A stretch of DNA of 50,655 nucleotides, from the NCBI RefSeq assembly GCF_006152145.1, contig NZ_VDFV01000025.1:1-50655 (forward strand), in the 5' to 3' direction. Both the position numbers and the translations under genes were made by a program. Every line of letters starts with the position of its first letter. The stretch's first letter is position 1. Positions 25,390 to 34,909 of the stretch are shown piece after piece. The notes beneath the pieces are model-generated. The model saw nothing but the letters and a program-made list of their open reading frames with translations. It was not told the origin of the DNA and did no database searches. This DNA is from Rubellimicrobium roseum. GTDB taxonomy: Bacteria > Pseudomonadota > Alphaproteobacteria > Rhodobacterales > Rhodobacteraceae.

Positions 25390-26420
25390 TGGCGGACCTC
25401 CGGCAGGACGCGGGGGGCTGCGGCAGCCTCGTCGGCGCGGCGGCGGCGCAGGGACATCCCGGCGGCGAGGTCGCCCAGGCGCGGCGACTGGAGCATCAGG
25501 ATCAGGAGCACGAGCGCGGCCTTGATGACGAGGTTGAACTCGGGCGGGAAGCCCGCGAGCAGGATGCCGGTGTTGATCGACTGGATGACCATGGCCCCGA
25601 TCAGCGACGCCAGGATCGAGAAGCGACCACCCAGAAGCGAGGTCCCCCCGATGGCGACGGCGAGGATGGCGTCGAGCTCCAGCCAGAGCCCGGCGTTGTT
25701 CGCGTCCGCCCCCCGGATGTCGCCGGTCACGATCAGTCCCGCCAAGGCGGCGCAGAGGCCCGAGATCATGTAGACCGTGAGCAGGAGGACCGTGCTGTTG
25801 ACGCCCGCGAGGCGGCTTGCGCGCAGGTTCACGCCCACGGACTCGATGAGGAGGCCCAAGGCCGTGCGGCGCACCACGAGGCCCGCGACGATCCCTGCCC
25901 CGATCCAGAGCCAGGCGGGCGCGGGAAGGCCCAGCACCGTGCCGGAGCCCAGGAAGGCCAGCCCCGGATCGGAGAAGGTGAGGATCTGCCCTTCGGTGAT
26001 GAGCTGCGCGATGCCGCGCCCGGCGACCATCAGGATCAGCGTGGCCACGATGGGCTGGATGCCCAGGACCGCCACGAGGAAGCCGTTCCAGAGGCCGCAG
26101 AGGAGGCCCGCGGCCAGCGCCAGCGGGATGGCCGCCCCGAGGCCCCATCCCTGGTCGATGGCCAGGGCGGCCGAGGCTCCGCAGATGGCCATGACCGCGC
26201 CCACCGACAGGTCGATGCCGCGCGTCGCGATGACCAGCGTCATGCCGATGGCGAGGAGCGCCACGGGGGCGCCGCGCTTGAGCACGTCGATGGGGCTGCC
26301 CACCAGCCGGTCGCCGCTGACGCCGACCGACAGGAAGCCGGGGAAGAAGATCGTGACCAGCACCAGGACCGCGAGAAGGGTCAGGAGCTGGGGGGCGACA
26401 CGTCGAAGAAGCCCGGTCAT
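25386..26420 (-). CDS. ytfT: Sugar ABC transporter permease, YtfT-like
   Basis: The 344-residue CUT2 permease has about nine hydrophobic segments. Motifs are ATRGIDLSVGAVMAICGAS and AIGGTSLLGGRFSILASLIG. The C-terminus is a cytoplasmic Arg-rich tail (SLRRRRADEAAAA). It overlaps the ATPase by 4 bp upstream and the second permease by 4 bp downstream. It is one half of the heterodimeric pore of the galactofuranose-type importer. Confidence 0.92.
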   Translation of the reverse strand: MTGLLRRVAPQLLTLLAVLVLVTIFFPGFLSVGVSGDRLVGSPIDVLKRGAPVALLAIGMTLVIATRGIDLSVGAVMAICGASAALAIDQGWGLGAAIPLALAAGLLCGLWNGFLVAVLGIQPIVATLILMVAGRGIAQLITEGQILTFSDPGLAFLGSGTVLGLPAPAWLWIGAGIVAGLVVRRTALGLLIESVGVNLRASRLAGVNSTVLLLTVYMISGLCAALAGLIVTGDIRGADANNAGLWLELDAILAVAIGGTSLLGGRFSILASLIGAMVIQSINTGILLAGFPPEFNLVIKAALVLLILMLQSPRLGDLAAGMSLRRRRADEAAAAPRVLPEVRQ

Positions 26421-27922
26421 TCGGCGGCCTCCGTTGCGGCCTCGGGCGCGGCGATGGCGCGGACGATGGCGTCGGTGGTAATCTCCTGGCCGGTGAGCTC
26501 GGCCACGTGGCGGCGGTCGCGCACGACGATCACGCGGTCGGAGACGGTGACCAGCTCCTCGAGTTCGGAGGAGATGACGAGGAGCGACATGCCGCCCGCC
26601 ACCATCTCGTTGATGAGGCGCAGGACCTCGGCATGCGCGCCCACGTCGATGCCGCGCGTGGGCTCGTCGAGGATGAGGAAGCGGGGATTCATGGCCAGCC
26701 AGCGCGCGAGGATGACCTTCTGCTGGTTGCCGCCCGAAAGCTGGCCCACAGGCTTTTCAGGGCCGGGCGTACGGATGTCGAGGCGGCGGATGAAGTCCTC
26801 GGCCAGGCGGCGCTGCTCGGCCCTTGGGATCGGGCGGGCCCATCCGCGATGGGCCTGGAGCGCCAGCGCGATGTTCTCGCGCACGGACAGATCGCCGATG
26901 ATGCCGTCGGTCTTGCGGTCCTCGGGGGCGAAGCCGAAGCCCGAGGCGATGGCTCGGGCGGGGGTGGAGACGTCGATGGCCCCTGCCCTGTCCTTTACCG
27001 CGCCGCTGTCGGCGGCGGTCGCGCCGAACAGGACCTCGGCGGTCTCGGTGCGGCCCGAGCCCAGGAGCCCGGCCATGCCGACGACCTCGCCCTTGCGGAT
27101 GGAAAGGTCGAAGGGGGCGATGCGGCCGCGCTTGCCGAGGCGCTCGGCCCGCAGAAGCTCCTCGCCCGCGTCGTGCGCCGTCCGGCCGTGGCCGGTGGCC
27201 TGCTCCAGCTCGCGCCCGAGCATCAGGTTGACGAGGCGGAGGCGGTCGAGGCCCGCGGCCTCGGTGGTGGCGATGTGGCGGCCGTTCCTGAGGACGGTGA
27301 TCCGGTCCGAGATGGCGAAGACCTGGTCGAGGAAGTGCGACACGAAGACGATGCCCAGGCCCCGTTCCCGCAGGCGCCGCACCACGTCGAAGAGCATCGC
27401 CACCTCGCGGGCGTCGAGGCTCGCCGTCGGCTCGTCGAGGATCAGGACCTTGCCGGACAGGTGGACGGCGCGGGCGATGGCCACGATCTGCTGGACGGCG
27501 ACGGAATAGGCGCCGAGGTCCCGCTCCACGTCGATGTCGAGCCCGTAGCCCGCCAGCATCTCGCGCGCCAGCGCCCGCATCCCCCGGCGGCTGGTCAGGC
27601 CCCAGCGACGGGGCTGGCGGCCCAGCGTCAGGTTCTCGGCCACGGTGAGGTTCGGCAGGAGGTTCACCTCCTGGTAGACGGTGCCGATCCCCAGCTCCTG
27701 CGCATGGGCGGTGCTCTGCGGGTCGACGGGCCGGCCGTCGAGGACGATCTCGCCGCCGTCGCGGCGGTAGGCGCCGGTCAGGCATTTGATGAGCGTGGAC
27801 TTTCCGGCCCCGTTCTCGCCCAGGAGGGCGTGGACCTCGCCCGCGGCAAGTTCGAAGGTCACGCCGTCGAGCGCGAGCGTGCCGGGAAAGCGCTTTGTCA
27901 GGGATCGGGCTTGCAGAAGCAT
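26417..27922 (-). CDS. ytfR: Sugar ABC transporter ATPase, double NBD, YtfR-like
   Basis: The 501-residue protein has NBD1 with Walker A GENGAGKST, Q-loop YQEVNLLP, signature YSVAVQQIVAIARA and Walker B LILDEPTASLD. NBD2 has the degenerate Walker A of the family (AGLLGSGRTE), signature LSGGNQQKVILARW and Walker B LILDEPTRGIDV. All usual CUT2 hallmarks are present, in contrast to the ATPase at 17827. An ATG 8 codons further up (27946) exists, but the AAGGA site fits the ATG at 27922. Confidence 0.92.
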   Translation of the reverse strand: MLLQARSLTKRFPGTLALDGVTFELAAGEVHALLGENGAGKSTLIKCLTGAYRRDGGEIVLDGRPVDPQSTAHAQELGIGTVYQEVNLLPNLTVAENLTLGRQPRRWGLTSRRGMRALAREMLAGYGLDIDVERDLGAYSVAVQQIVAIARAVHLSGKVLILDEPTASLDAREVAMLFDVVRRLRERGLGIVFVSHFLDQVFAISDRITVLRNGRHIATTEAAGLDRLRLVNLMLGRELEQATGHGRTAHDAGEELLRAERLGKRGRIAPFDLSIRKGEVVGMAGLLGSGRTETAEVLFGATAADSGAVKDRAGAIDVSTPARAIASGFGFAPEDRKTDGIIGDLSVRENIALALQAHRGWARPIPRAEQRRLAEDFIRRLDIRTPGPEKPVGQLSGGNQQKVILARWLAMNPRFLILDEPTRGIDVGAHAEVLRLINEMVAGGMSLLVISSELEELVTVSDRVIVVRDRRHVAELTGQEITTDAIVRAIAAPEAATEAAE

Positions 27923-28054
27923 GGATCGGGTCCTTTCGGCGTCCATCCTGCGGGCGAGAGATTAACGGAGTGTAGCACCACCGCGCGGTGGTCGGGCGAT
28001 TCGCGCAACACCCTTGACAGGCCGGAGCGGCAGGGAGGCCGCCCCGGCCACGGG

Positions 28055-28095
28055 GGCCGGCGCCGACGGCAGGGAGAGGCTGGCCGGCGCCGGCC
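28055..28095 (-). promoter_or_regulatory. Intercistronic GC hairpin after the ytfQ-like gene
   Basis: Perfect 11-bp arms GGCCGGCGCCG (28055-28065) and CGGCGCCGGCC (28085-28095) with a 19-base loop start 6 bp after the binding-protein stop. The arms themselves contain the palindrome GGCGCC, so alternative folds exist. The 180-bp gap before the ATPase start holds nothing else I can recognise. Confidence 0.7.
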
Positions 28096-28101
28096 GTCCG
28101 G

Positions 28102-29049
28102 TCAGTAGCCCAGGCCCTTGCGGCGGTCGTACTCGCCCTGCGGGTCGTCGGCCTGGGTGTAGAGCTTGGATTCGGTTTGGATGAACTTGGGCGGCTCGGT
28201 GCCCGCGTCCCAGTAGGCCTGGAGCGCGTCGAAGGCCGGGCCCGCCATGTTGGGGGTCAGCTCGACGGTGGCGTTGGCCTCTCCGGCGGCCATGGCCTGA
28301 AAGATGTCGGGCACGGCGTCGATCGACACCACGAGGATGTCCTCGCCGGGCTTGAGGCCGGCTTCCTTGATGGCCTGGATCGCGCCCACCGCCATGTCGT
28401 CGTTGTGGGCATAGAGCGCGCAGATGTCGGCGCCGCCGTTCTCGGCCTGGAGGAAGGCCTCCATGACCGTCTTGCCTTCGGCGCGGGTGAAGTTGCCGGT
28501 CTGCGAGCGGACGATCTCGATGTTGTCGTGGCCGGCGATGGCGTTCTCGAAGCCGGTCTTGCGGTCGATGGCGGGGGACGAGCCGGTCGTGCCCTGAAGC
28601 TCCACCACGCGGCAGGGCTCTCCGCCCACCTGCTCGACCAGGTACTGGCCGGCAACCTCGCCCTCGTGCACGAGGTCCGAGCCCACGGCGGTCAGGTAGA
28701 GCGAGGGATCGCTGTCCACCATCCGGTCGAGGAGGACGACGGGGATCTCGGCCTCGGCGGCCTCCTCCAGCACGGCATCCCAGCCGGTGGCGACCACGGG
28801 GGCCAGGAGGATGGCGTCCACGCCTTGCGCGATGAAGGACCGCACCGCGGCGATCTGGTTCTCCTGCTTCTGCTGGGCGTCGGAGAACTGGAGCTGGATG
28901 CCGCGCGCCTCGGCCTCCTGCTGGGTCACGGTGGTCTCGGCGGCACGCCAGCCCGACTCCGACCCGATCTGCGAGAATCCGACGACCTGCGCGGACGCAG
29001 CCGTTCCCAGCGCCAGCACGGCGGCGCTGGCGAGTAGTGTTCTGGTCAT
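28102..29049 (-). CDS. ytfQ: Galactofuranose-type ABC substrate-binding protein, YtfQ-like
   Basis: The 315-residue secreted protein has a signal peptide at 1-20 (cleavage after ASA). The mature protein tracks E. coli YtfQ closely from memory: VGFSQIGSESGWRAAET, QQKQENQIAAVRSFIAQGVDA, APVVATGWDAVLEEA, YAHNDDMAVGAIQAIKEAG and ELTPNMAGPAFDAL. YtfQ binds galactofuranose; related alphaproteobacterial proteins may bind other pentoses or hexoses. The start at 29049 has a GGGAGGAGT site. It leads the minus operon and is followed by a hairpin. Confidence 0.93.
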   Translation of the reverse strand: MTRTLLASAAVLALGTAASAQVVGFSQIGSESGWRAAETTVTQQEAEARGIQLQFSDAQQKQENQIAAVRSFIAQGVDAILLAPVVATGWDAVLEEAAEAEIPVVLLDRMVDSDPSLYLTAVGSDLVHEGEVAGQYLVEQVGGEPCRVVELQGTTGSSPAIDRKTGFENAIAGHDNIEIVRSQTGNFTRAEGKTVMEAFLQAENGGADICALYAHNDDMAVGAIQAIKEAGLKPGEDILVVSIDAVPDIFQAMAAGEANATVELTPNMAGPAFDALQAYWDAGTEPPKFIQTESKLYTQADDPQGEYDRRKGLGY

Positions 29050-30146
29050 TCTGACTCCTCCCATGAGCCTTTCGGCTGGGGTGAGATTAATCATACTATA
29101 TCCGGAAGCAAGGCAGAAATCCGCCTGATCCGACCGGCTTCGATGTGCGCCCCGTAAGGCCGGCAGGGCCTTGATCCGATTTGCGGCTTCGATCGGCCAA
29201 GGCAGGGTCCCGAACCACCGTTGGCGGGAGGCGTCGACGAGCAAGCCAGCGTGATCGGGCCGGATCTGGCAAAGCGCGCGCGCCAAGCCTAGGGGACGGA
29301 GGCATTGGGGGCGGATCAGGTTTCGCCCGCAGCATCGGCGGGCGTAGGTGCCGGAGGTCTTTGGCTGGCCGCCCCGGTAATGCGTGGTGATGATGGAGGC
29401 GTTATGAACGCCGGGGTCCGGAGTTGTGAACCGGACTGACCGCGCCGCCCGTGCGACTGGCACCGGATCGGAACAGGTGGCCGATCCCGGCGCGGCGGAA
29501 CGATGATGCGGCCGCCCTCGACAAAGGTCAGATCCATCCGTTGTCGACCAGGAAGGCTTGGTTCGACCAGCCGGCTGCCGTGGGAGGCGAGCGAGGCGGC
29601 ATGGCCCGGGGCGCCCCGGCCACGACGGCGGTCTCAGGAACTCCAATTCATCGCCTGCCCCCAAGCCAAGGCGCTGATACGATCGTCGACGAGTCCGCGC
29701 CGGCCGAGGAAAGCCTTGAGATGGTCCCGTGGACCGATGCCATCGCAATTGCCGGCCAGACTCGTCTCTCCTCTGATCCGAGGAGGGAACGGGCGCATCA
29801 CCTTGCCCGGTCGCTTTCCGGGACGAGACAGGGCCCCGAGCGACGCAAGCGGAACCCGCCCATGAACGGGCGCCCAGTCCCGATGCAGGCCAGCCGGACC
29901 TCAGAACACTTCGACCTCCTTGCATTGCGGCGCACCTGGGAGCTATTCGGCCCCCTCGCCACAAGGCCGATGTGACGGGGTCAGCGACGCACGCGCCGTC
30001 CTGGCCCAGCAGCGCTTGCAGCCGGACCAGATTTGTCACTCGGTTGTAAGCCACTTGGTCCTGGCTTAGCTTATCTGCTTGTCAGCCTGAATTTCTCCTA
30101 CGATGATCAGGCACCATCGTCTGACATCCCATGCGAGGCCGCGTCC
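29050..30146. other. Gene-poor divergent region, 1.1 kb
   Basis: It lies between ytfQ (minus) and the acid-sugar kinase (plus). Long open frames on both strands have no ribosome site or recognisable family and look like GC-rich chance frames. Upstream of ytfQ there is an AT-rich patch (ATTAATCATACTATAT, about 29087-29102) that contains the palindrome GATTAATC at 29084-29091; it is the most likely ytfQ promoter/operator zone. Upstream of the kinase, CTTAGCTTATCTGCTTGTCAG (30065-30085) is similarly AT-richer. The middle holds nothing I recognise. Confidence 0.45.
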
Positions 30147-31184
30147 TTGTCGCTACAGCTTGCCATCCTGGCCGACGATCTGACCGGTGCGCTTGACTCG
30201 GCGGCTCCGTTCGCCGCGCGCGGCTGCCGGGTGGAGGTCGCTCTCCGTCCCGACGTCACCGCGGAGGTCTGCGCCTTGGAGGCGGACGTCCTCGCGGTGA
30301 GCACCCGGTCGCGCGAACTGCCCGCCGCGGAAGCCAGGGCCGCGGTGGCCCAGTCCGCGGCCGCCCTGCCGCGAGGGGTCCGCCTGTTCAAGAAGATCGA
30401 CTCGCGCCTGAAAGGCCAGATCGAAGCGGAACTGTCGGCGCTGGCCTTCTCCCGCGCGCTCGTGGTCCCGGCGATCGTGGGCTTCGGACGGGTCGTGAGG
30501 AACGGAGCCGTGACGGGCTTCGGCGTCGACGACGACATTCCCATTGCGCCGGTCCTGGGCCGGTTCGCGGAGCGAAGCCTCATCCCGGACGTGGAAAGCG
30601 ACGGAGGGATGCGGGCGGCGCTGGAACAGGCGGCCGAAGCCGACCTCCTGGTCGGGGCGCGCGGCCTTGCCGAAGCCTGGGCGCGCCAGATGACCGGCCG
30701 GGAGGCGGAGGCGGCCCCCGCGCTGGCCGGCCCGCGCGGCATCTTCGTGATAGGATCGCGCGACCCGATCACGCTGGACCAGGTCGAGGCCCTGCGGAAC
30801 CGGGGCGGCGTCCTCCACGTCCCCGCCCCCAACGGAACATTCGATGCGGAGCCGGTCCTTCGGTCGGACGCGGATCTCGTCGTGATCCAAGCCGTGCCGG
30901 GGGACCGGGGGCTGCGGCCCTCCGAGGTCGCGTCCAATCTGGCGGAGCACCTGAGGCCGCTCGCGCCAGCCCGCTGCGGCACGCTGCTCCTGACCGGCGG
31001 GGCCACGGCGGAAGCCGTCCTCGGCGCCATGGGCCTCGACCGCATGCGCCTTCTGGGCGAGTGCCTGCCCGGGCTTCCGGTCGGACGCGCGGGCGGCCTG
31101 ACCATCGTCGCCAAGTCGGGCGGCTTCGGGGACGTCGGGACGCTGGTGCGCGTGGCCGACATGATCAGGGGAGCGAAGGGATGA
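30147..31184 (+). CDS. Four-carbon acid sugar kinase family protein (DUF1537)
   Basis: The 345-residue cytoplasmic kinase shows the N-terminal DUF1537 motif LAILADDLTGALDSAAPFA with the paired Asp, FKKIDSRLKGQ near residue 80, and the C-terminal nucleotide-binding part LLLTGGATAEAVL, then GLTIVAKSGGFGD. The family phosphorylates C4 acids such as threonate and erythronate (DtnK, LtnK, DenK) or 3-oxo-isoapionate (OiaK). No ATG fits; a TTG at 30147 with GAGG upstream gives the natural N-terminus. It overlaps the GntR gene by 4 bp. About 345 residues is on the short side for the family. Its product should feed the PdxA-like and/or RuBisCO-like enzymes nearby. Confidence 0.88.
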   Translation: MSLQLAILADDLTGALDSAAPFAARGCRVEVALRPDVTAEVCALEADVLAVSTRSRELPAAEARAAVAQSAAALPRGVRLFKKIDSRLKGQIEAELSALAFSRALVVPAIVGFGRVVRNGAVTGFGVDDDIPIAPVLGRFAERSLIPDVESDGGMRAALEQAAEADLLVGARGLAEAWARQMTGREAEAAPALAGPRGIFVIGSRDPITLDQVEALRNRGGVLHVPAPNGTFDAEPVLRSDADLVVIQAVPGDRGLRPSEVASNLAEHLRPLAPARCGTLLLTGGATAEAVLGAMGLDRMRLLGECLPGLPVGRAGGLTIVAKSGGFGDVGTLVRVADMIRGAKG

Positions 31185-31912
31185 GTCCTGCAGCGGACGG
31201 CCCGGGCCGCAAGAGCCTGGCGGATGTGGTGTTCGACCGGATGCACCGGGCCATCAAGTCCGGCGCCTACAAGCCCGACGAGCGCCTGCCCACGGAACAC
31301 GAGTTGTCGGCCGAGTTCGAGGTCTCGCGTCCCATCGTGCGCGAGGCCCTGCGGCGCCTGCGGGAGCAGGGGCTGATCTATTCGCGGCAGGGCGCGGGCA
31401 GCTTCGTCCGCTCCATCGGGCTCAAGCAGCCCTTGGGCTTCGGGCAGCTCGAAAACGTGTCCGACCTGCTCAACTGCTACGAGTTCCGCCTCACCCTGGA
31501 GCCCGAAGGGGCGGCGCTCGCGGCCGAGCGGCACAGGCCCGCGACCCTGGCCGCCGTGGAGGCGGCGCTCGAGCTCCTGCGGGACGCCACGAACCGGCAG
31601 TCGCACCGCGAGGACGCCGACTTCGAGTTCCACCTGGCCATCGCCGTCGCGGCGGAGAACGGCTACTTCTCGACCGCGCTGGAGGCTCTCAAGGACCATA
31701 TCGCCGTAGGGATGCGCTTTCACGGCATCTCCATCAAGCGAGACAGCACGGGGCTGGCGCGCGTCTTCGGCGAGCATGCCGCGATCTTCGAGGCGATCCG
31801 CGCCCGGGACAGCGCCCAGGCGCGCGACCTCATGCGCGTCCATCTCGCCGGGTCGCGCGAGCGTCTGTTCGAGCGTCGGCGGCCCATCGAGGGCGAACTC
31901 GTCGCTGAGTGA
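31181..31912 (+). CDS. GntR-family regulator, FadR subfamily (FCD domain)
   Basis: The 243-residue regulator has a winged helix at about 15-80 (LPTEHELSAEFEVSRPIVREALRRLREQGL, then QGAGSFV) and an FCD ligand domain (YEFRLTLEPEGAALAAE, DFEFHLAIAVAAEN, GEHAAIFEAI). It is coupled to the kinase by an ATGA overlap and ends 2 bp before the convergent alcohol dehydrogenase stop. It most likely controls the acid-sugar genes on both sides. The inverted TTGACAA elements at 36151-36280 are candidate targets. Confidence 0.92.
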   Translation: MSPAADGPGRKSLADVVFDRMHRAIKSGAYKPDERLPTEHELSAEFEVSRPIVREALRRLREQGLIYSRQGAGSFVRSIGLKQPLGFGQLENVSDLLNCYEFRLTLEPEGAALAAERHRPATLAAVEAALELLRDATNRQSHREDADFEFHLAIAVAAENGYFSTALEALKDHIAVGMRFHGISIKRDSTGLARVFGEHAAIFEAIRARDSAQARDLMRVHLAGSRERLFERRRPIEGELVAE

Positions 31913-31914
31913 TC

Positions 31915-33036
31915 TCAGAACGCCGCCTGGTAGATGGCGAGGACGTCGTCCTCGCTCATGTCCCGGGGGTTGTTGTCCATGAGGCGGCGGATGCCGTGGG
32001 CGTCGCGCGCGAAGCCGGGGAGCTGGTCCTCGGTCGCTCCATGCGCCTTCAGGCTCATCTGGACGCCGAGATCCGCGCAGAACCTGTGGGCGGTCTGCAG
32101 CAGGTCCTTGTTGCCGGCCCTTTCGGCCAAGCCCAGAGCGCGGACGATCTCGGCCGTCTTCCCGGGGGCGACCGGTTCGTTGTAGGCTAGGACATGCGGG
32201 AAGATGATCGCATTGGCGAGCCCGTGCGGGAGATGAAGGCGCGTGCCCAGGGGATAGGCCAGCGCATGGCCCGCCGCCGTGTTGACCGGTCCCAGGCAGA
32301 TGCCGCCATAGAAGGAGGCCAGCATCATGCCCTCGCGCGCTTCGGTGTCCGTGCCGTCGGCGACCGCACGGGCGAGATACCGCCCCACGAGATCGATGCC
32401 CATGCGGGCGAAGCCGTCGATCACGGGATGGGCGTTGACGTTGGTGAAGGCCTCCACGCAATGCGCCATCGCGTCCACGCCCGTCGCGGCGGTGACGGCC
32501 GGCGGGACGGAGTAGGTCAGCTCGGGATCCAGCACCGCAAGATCCGCGATGAGGTGCGGGCTTTCCACCGCGATCTTGGCCCCCGCGCCGGGATCGGTGA
32601 TCAGGGACCGGATGCCGGCCTCCGAGCCCGTTCCGGCGGTGGTCGCGACCTGCGCGAACCGGGTCCGCCGACCGGCCACGCGGTTCGGCCCGGCGACGTC
32701 CCCGAGCGTCTGCTCGCCGTCCCACATCGCGGCGACCAGCTTGGCCACGTCGAGGACCGACCCACCGCCAAGCCCCACCACAAGGTCCGGCCGGGCGGCG
32801 CGCGCCGCCTCCAGCGCCGCCTCGAAGGTGGGGATGTCCGGCTCGCCGGGGATGGCGTCGAAGACCGTGACCTGCCCCTTCAGGCCAAGCCGGTCCACGA
32901 ACCCGGACGTGTGGGGCGTCGCGAGGACGAAGGCGCGCCCGGCCCCGTCGGCCCAGGCCCCGACACGCGCCGAAGCGCCCGCGCCGATCTCGAGCCGCCT
33001 GGGCTGGTGCAGGGTGATGATGCGGGACTTGGACAT
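31915..33036 (-). CDS. Iron-containing alcohol dehydrogenase family protein
   Basis: The 373-residue NAD(P)-dependent group III dehydrogenase has the cofactor motif GGGSVLD at 90-96, TTAGTGSE at 132-139, and metal ligands Asp188 (TGVDAMAHC), His192, His257 and His271 (LPHGLANAIIFPH). The iron-ADH set is complete. The start at 33036 has a GAAGGGAT site; the longer frame lacks one. It is the last gene of the four-gene minus operon. The likely substrate is a hydroxy acid or short polyol of the acid-sugar pathway; maleylacetate reductase-type activity is an alternative. Confidence 0.92.
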   Translation of the reverse strand: MSKSRIITLHQPRRLEIGAGASARVGAWADGAGRAFVLATPHTSGFVDRLGLKGQVTVFDAIPGEPDIPTFEAALEAARAARPDLVVGLGGGSVLDVAKLVAAMWDGEQTLGDVAGPNRVAGRRTRFAQVATTAGTGSEAGIRSLITDPGAGAKIAVESPHLIADLAVLDPELTYSVPPAVTAATGVDAMAHCVEAFTNVNAHPVIDGFARMGIDLVGRYLARAVADGTDTEAREGMMLASFYGGICLGPVNTAAGHALAYPLGTRLHLPHGLANAIIFPHVLAYNEPVAPGKTAEIVRALGLAERAGNKDLLQTAHRFCADLGVQMSLKAHGATEDQLPGFARDAHGIRRLMDNNPRDMSEDDVLAIYQAAF

Positions 33037-33050
33037 GACGGGATCCCTTC

Positions 33051-33959
33051 TCAGATCGACTCGAGGCGGGCCATCTCGGCCCAGACCTTCTCGCATTCGG
33101 GCTCGGAGAGCGGCGTGAAGGGTGGATGGATGTTGAGCCAGCCCAGGTCGCCCCGCCGGCGGGCGAGCATCGTCTTGACGGTGGGAAGCTGGACGTAGGC
33201 GTTGGTCAGGTTGCGCCAGGCCACGATGGTGTCCTGCGCGGCGCGGACCTCGTCCGCCCGGGCCGGGTCGTTCCAGTGGTCATAGACGGTCCGCAGCTCG
33301 CGCGCGACGACGTTCGACGAGGCGGTGATGCAGCCCGCGCCGCCCGCCTGGAGCACGGGCAGCAGCAGCGGGTCGGCCCCTGCCAGCACGCCGAAGCCGG
33401 GGAAGCGGGCGGACATCGCCTGCATGTTCTCGATCTTGCCGTCGCTGTCCTTGATGCCGACGACGGTGTCGGGAAAGGCCTCGCGCAGCATCGCGATCAG
33501 CGAATGGCTGATCGGCACGCCCGTGAGCATGGGGATGTGGTAGAGAAGGATCCTGAGGCGGTCGTCGGCCACGCCCTCGATGACGCGGGCGTAGAAGCGG
33601 AACAGCCCCTCGTCCGAGAAGGCCTTGTAGTAGAAGGGCGGCAGCATCACGACGCCCTTGACGCCCGCCTGCACCGCATGGCGCGTGAGCGCGACCGTGT
33701 CGGTCACGGACGGGACCGAGGTGCCGGGAAGGAGCGCGTCGGCGGGCACCCCAGCCCTGAGCGCGGCCTCCAGCAGGTCCATCCGCTCGCACAGGCCGAA
33801 GCTCGCGGCCTCGCCCGTCGAGCCCAGGAGGGCCACGCCGTGGCAGCCCTCATCAAGGAGCGCGCGCGCATGGGCGCCGAAGAGGCGCAGGTCGGGCGTG
33901 CCGTCGTCCTTGAGGGGGGTGGCGGCGGCGCAGTAGACGCCCTGGATGGCGAAGCTCAT
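33051..33959 (-). CDS. DapA/NanA-family class I aldolase or dehydratase
   Basis: The 302-residue cytoplasmic TIM barrel has GSTGE at 46-50, catalytic Tyr140 (LLYHIP) and Schiff-base Lys170 (VVGIKDSDG). These are the hallmarks of the dihydrodipicolinate synthase/N-acetylneuraminate lyase superfamily, whose catabolic members split or dehydrate 2-keto-3-deoxy sugar acids. It overlaps the PdxA-family gene by 4 bp and precedes the alcohol dehydrogenase by 14 bp. Together with the neighbouring sialidase-fold gene, a sialic-acid role is conceivable, but no NanE/NanK partners are present. A keto-deoxy acid lyase is more likely. Confidence 0.92.
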   Translation of the reverse strand: MSFAIQGVYCAAATPLKDDGTPDLRLFGAHARALLDEGCHGVALLGSTGEAASFGLCERMDLLEAALRAGVPADALLPGTSVPSVTDTVALTRHAVQAGVKGVVMLPPFYYKAFSDEGLFRFYARVIEGVADDRLRILLYHIPMLTGVPISHSLIAMLREAFPDTVVGIKDSDGKIENMQAMSARFPGFGVLAGADPLLLPVLQAGGAGCITASSNVVARELRTVYDHWNDPARADEVRAAQDTIVAWRNLTNAYVQLPTVKTMLARRRGDLGWLNIHPPFTPLSEPECEKVWAEMARLESI

Positions 33960-34909
33960 TGGGCGCGTCCCCCCTGGACCAACTTGCGGGCGTAGGCGAT
34001 GGCCGAGTTCATGTTGCCGTGGTCCGCGATGCCCTTGCCGGCGATGTCGAAGGCGGTGCCGTGGTCGACCGAGGTGCGATCGATGGGCAGCTCAACCGAG
34101 ACGTTGACCGCCGTGTCGAAGGCCACGAGCTTGACCGGGATGTGCCCCTGGTCGTGGTACTGGGCGACCACGAGGTCGAAGGCCCCGGCATAGGCGCGGT
34201 AGAACAGGGTATCCGCCGAGATCGGGCCCGCGGCGTCGATGCCCTCGGCCCGGGCGGCGGCCACGGCCGGGGCGATCTTCTCGTCGTCCTCCCGGCCGAA
34301 GAGGCCATTCTCGCCGCAATGCGGGTTGAGGCCCGCGACGGCGATGCGGGGGGCCGCGATGCCGATGCGCTTGAGATGGGCGTTCCCGGCGCGGATCGTG
34401 GCCAGGACGCGCTCCGGCGTCAGCCGCTCGATCGCCTCCTTGAGCGAGACGTGGGTGGAGACATGGATGACCTTGAGCCGGTCAGATGCCAGGAGCATGT
34501 AGGCCGCCTTGGACCCGGTCAGCGACCGCAGCATCCCGGTATGGCCGTCGTAGTGGTGACCTGCGGCGTTCAGGGCCTCCTTGTTGATCGGCGCCGTCAC
34601 GATGCAGCCAATGCGGCCGGCCTCGGCGTCGCGCACGGCCCGCTCGATGAAGCGGAACGCCGCGTCCCCGGCCACGGCGGAGAGCTGGCCCCAAGGCAGC
34701 GGCGCGCCCTCGACGGGAAGGTCGACGACCTGGCCCGCCAGGTCCATCTCGATCCCCAGGGCGGCCCGGGCCGCCTCCAGGGTCGGCAGGTTGCCGTAGA
34801 TGCGGGTCCGGGCGCGGTCCGCCTCGCCCATCTCGGCCAGGGCCCGGACGCAGATCTCGGGGCCGACCCCGGCCGGGTCGCCCATGGTGATGCCGATGAT
34901 GTCGCTCAT
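33956..34909 (-). CDS. pdxA: PdxA-family 4-phospho-acid dehydrogenase (probable C4 acid-sugar catabolism)
   Basis: The 317-residue NAD-dependent dehydrogenase has the family motifs [12 protein letters not shown] at 7-18, TAPINKEAL at 105-113, the metal region [18 protein letters not shown] and [10 protein letters not shown] at 251-260. PdxA makes a pyridoxine precursor; the PdxA2 branch oxidises and decarboxylates threonate- or erythronate-4-phosphate to dihydroxyacetone phosphate, working after a DUF1537 kinase. With such a kinase 3 kb away and no pyridoxine genes, the PdxA2 role is favoured. It overlaps both neighbours by 4 bp. Confidence 0.92.
   Translation of the reverse strand: MSDIIGITMGDPAGVGPEICVRALAEMGEADRARTRIYGNLPTLEAARAALGIEMDLAGQVVDLPVEGAPLPWGQLSAVAGDAAFRFIERAVRDAEAGRIGCIVTAPINKEALNAAGHHYDGHTGMLRSLTGSKAAYMLLASDRLKVIHVSTHVSLKEAIERLTPERVLATIRAGNAHLKRIGIAAPRIAVAGLNPHCGENGLFGREDDEKIAPAVAAARAEGIDAAGPISADTLFYRAYAGAFDLVVAQYHDQGHIPVKLVAFDTAVNVSVELPIDRTSVDHGTAFDIAGKGIADHGNMNSAIAYARKLVQGGRAQ

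Noticed and set aside
24424-26148. Long 574-codon frame for the YjfF-like permease
   Set aside because: Its first 250 residues are antisense-quality Arg/Gly/Pro sequence overlapping the YtfT-like gene; the GTG at 25389 gives a normal protein.
29050-30146. Possible transposase remnant in the gene-poor region
   Set aside because: Translations in all frames gave no convincing match to a known transposase motif, unlike the regions at 44.1 and 49.8 kb.
30107-32725. Minus open frame of 872 codons
   Set aside because: It is antisense to the kinase and GntR genes and out of frame with the alcohol dehydrogenase, all of which have clear motifs.
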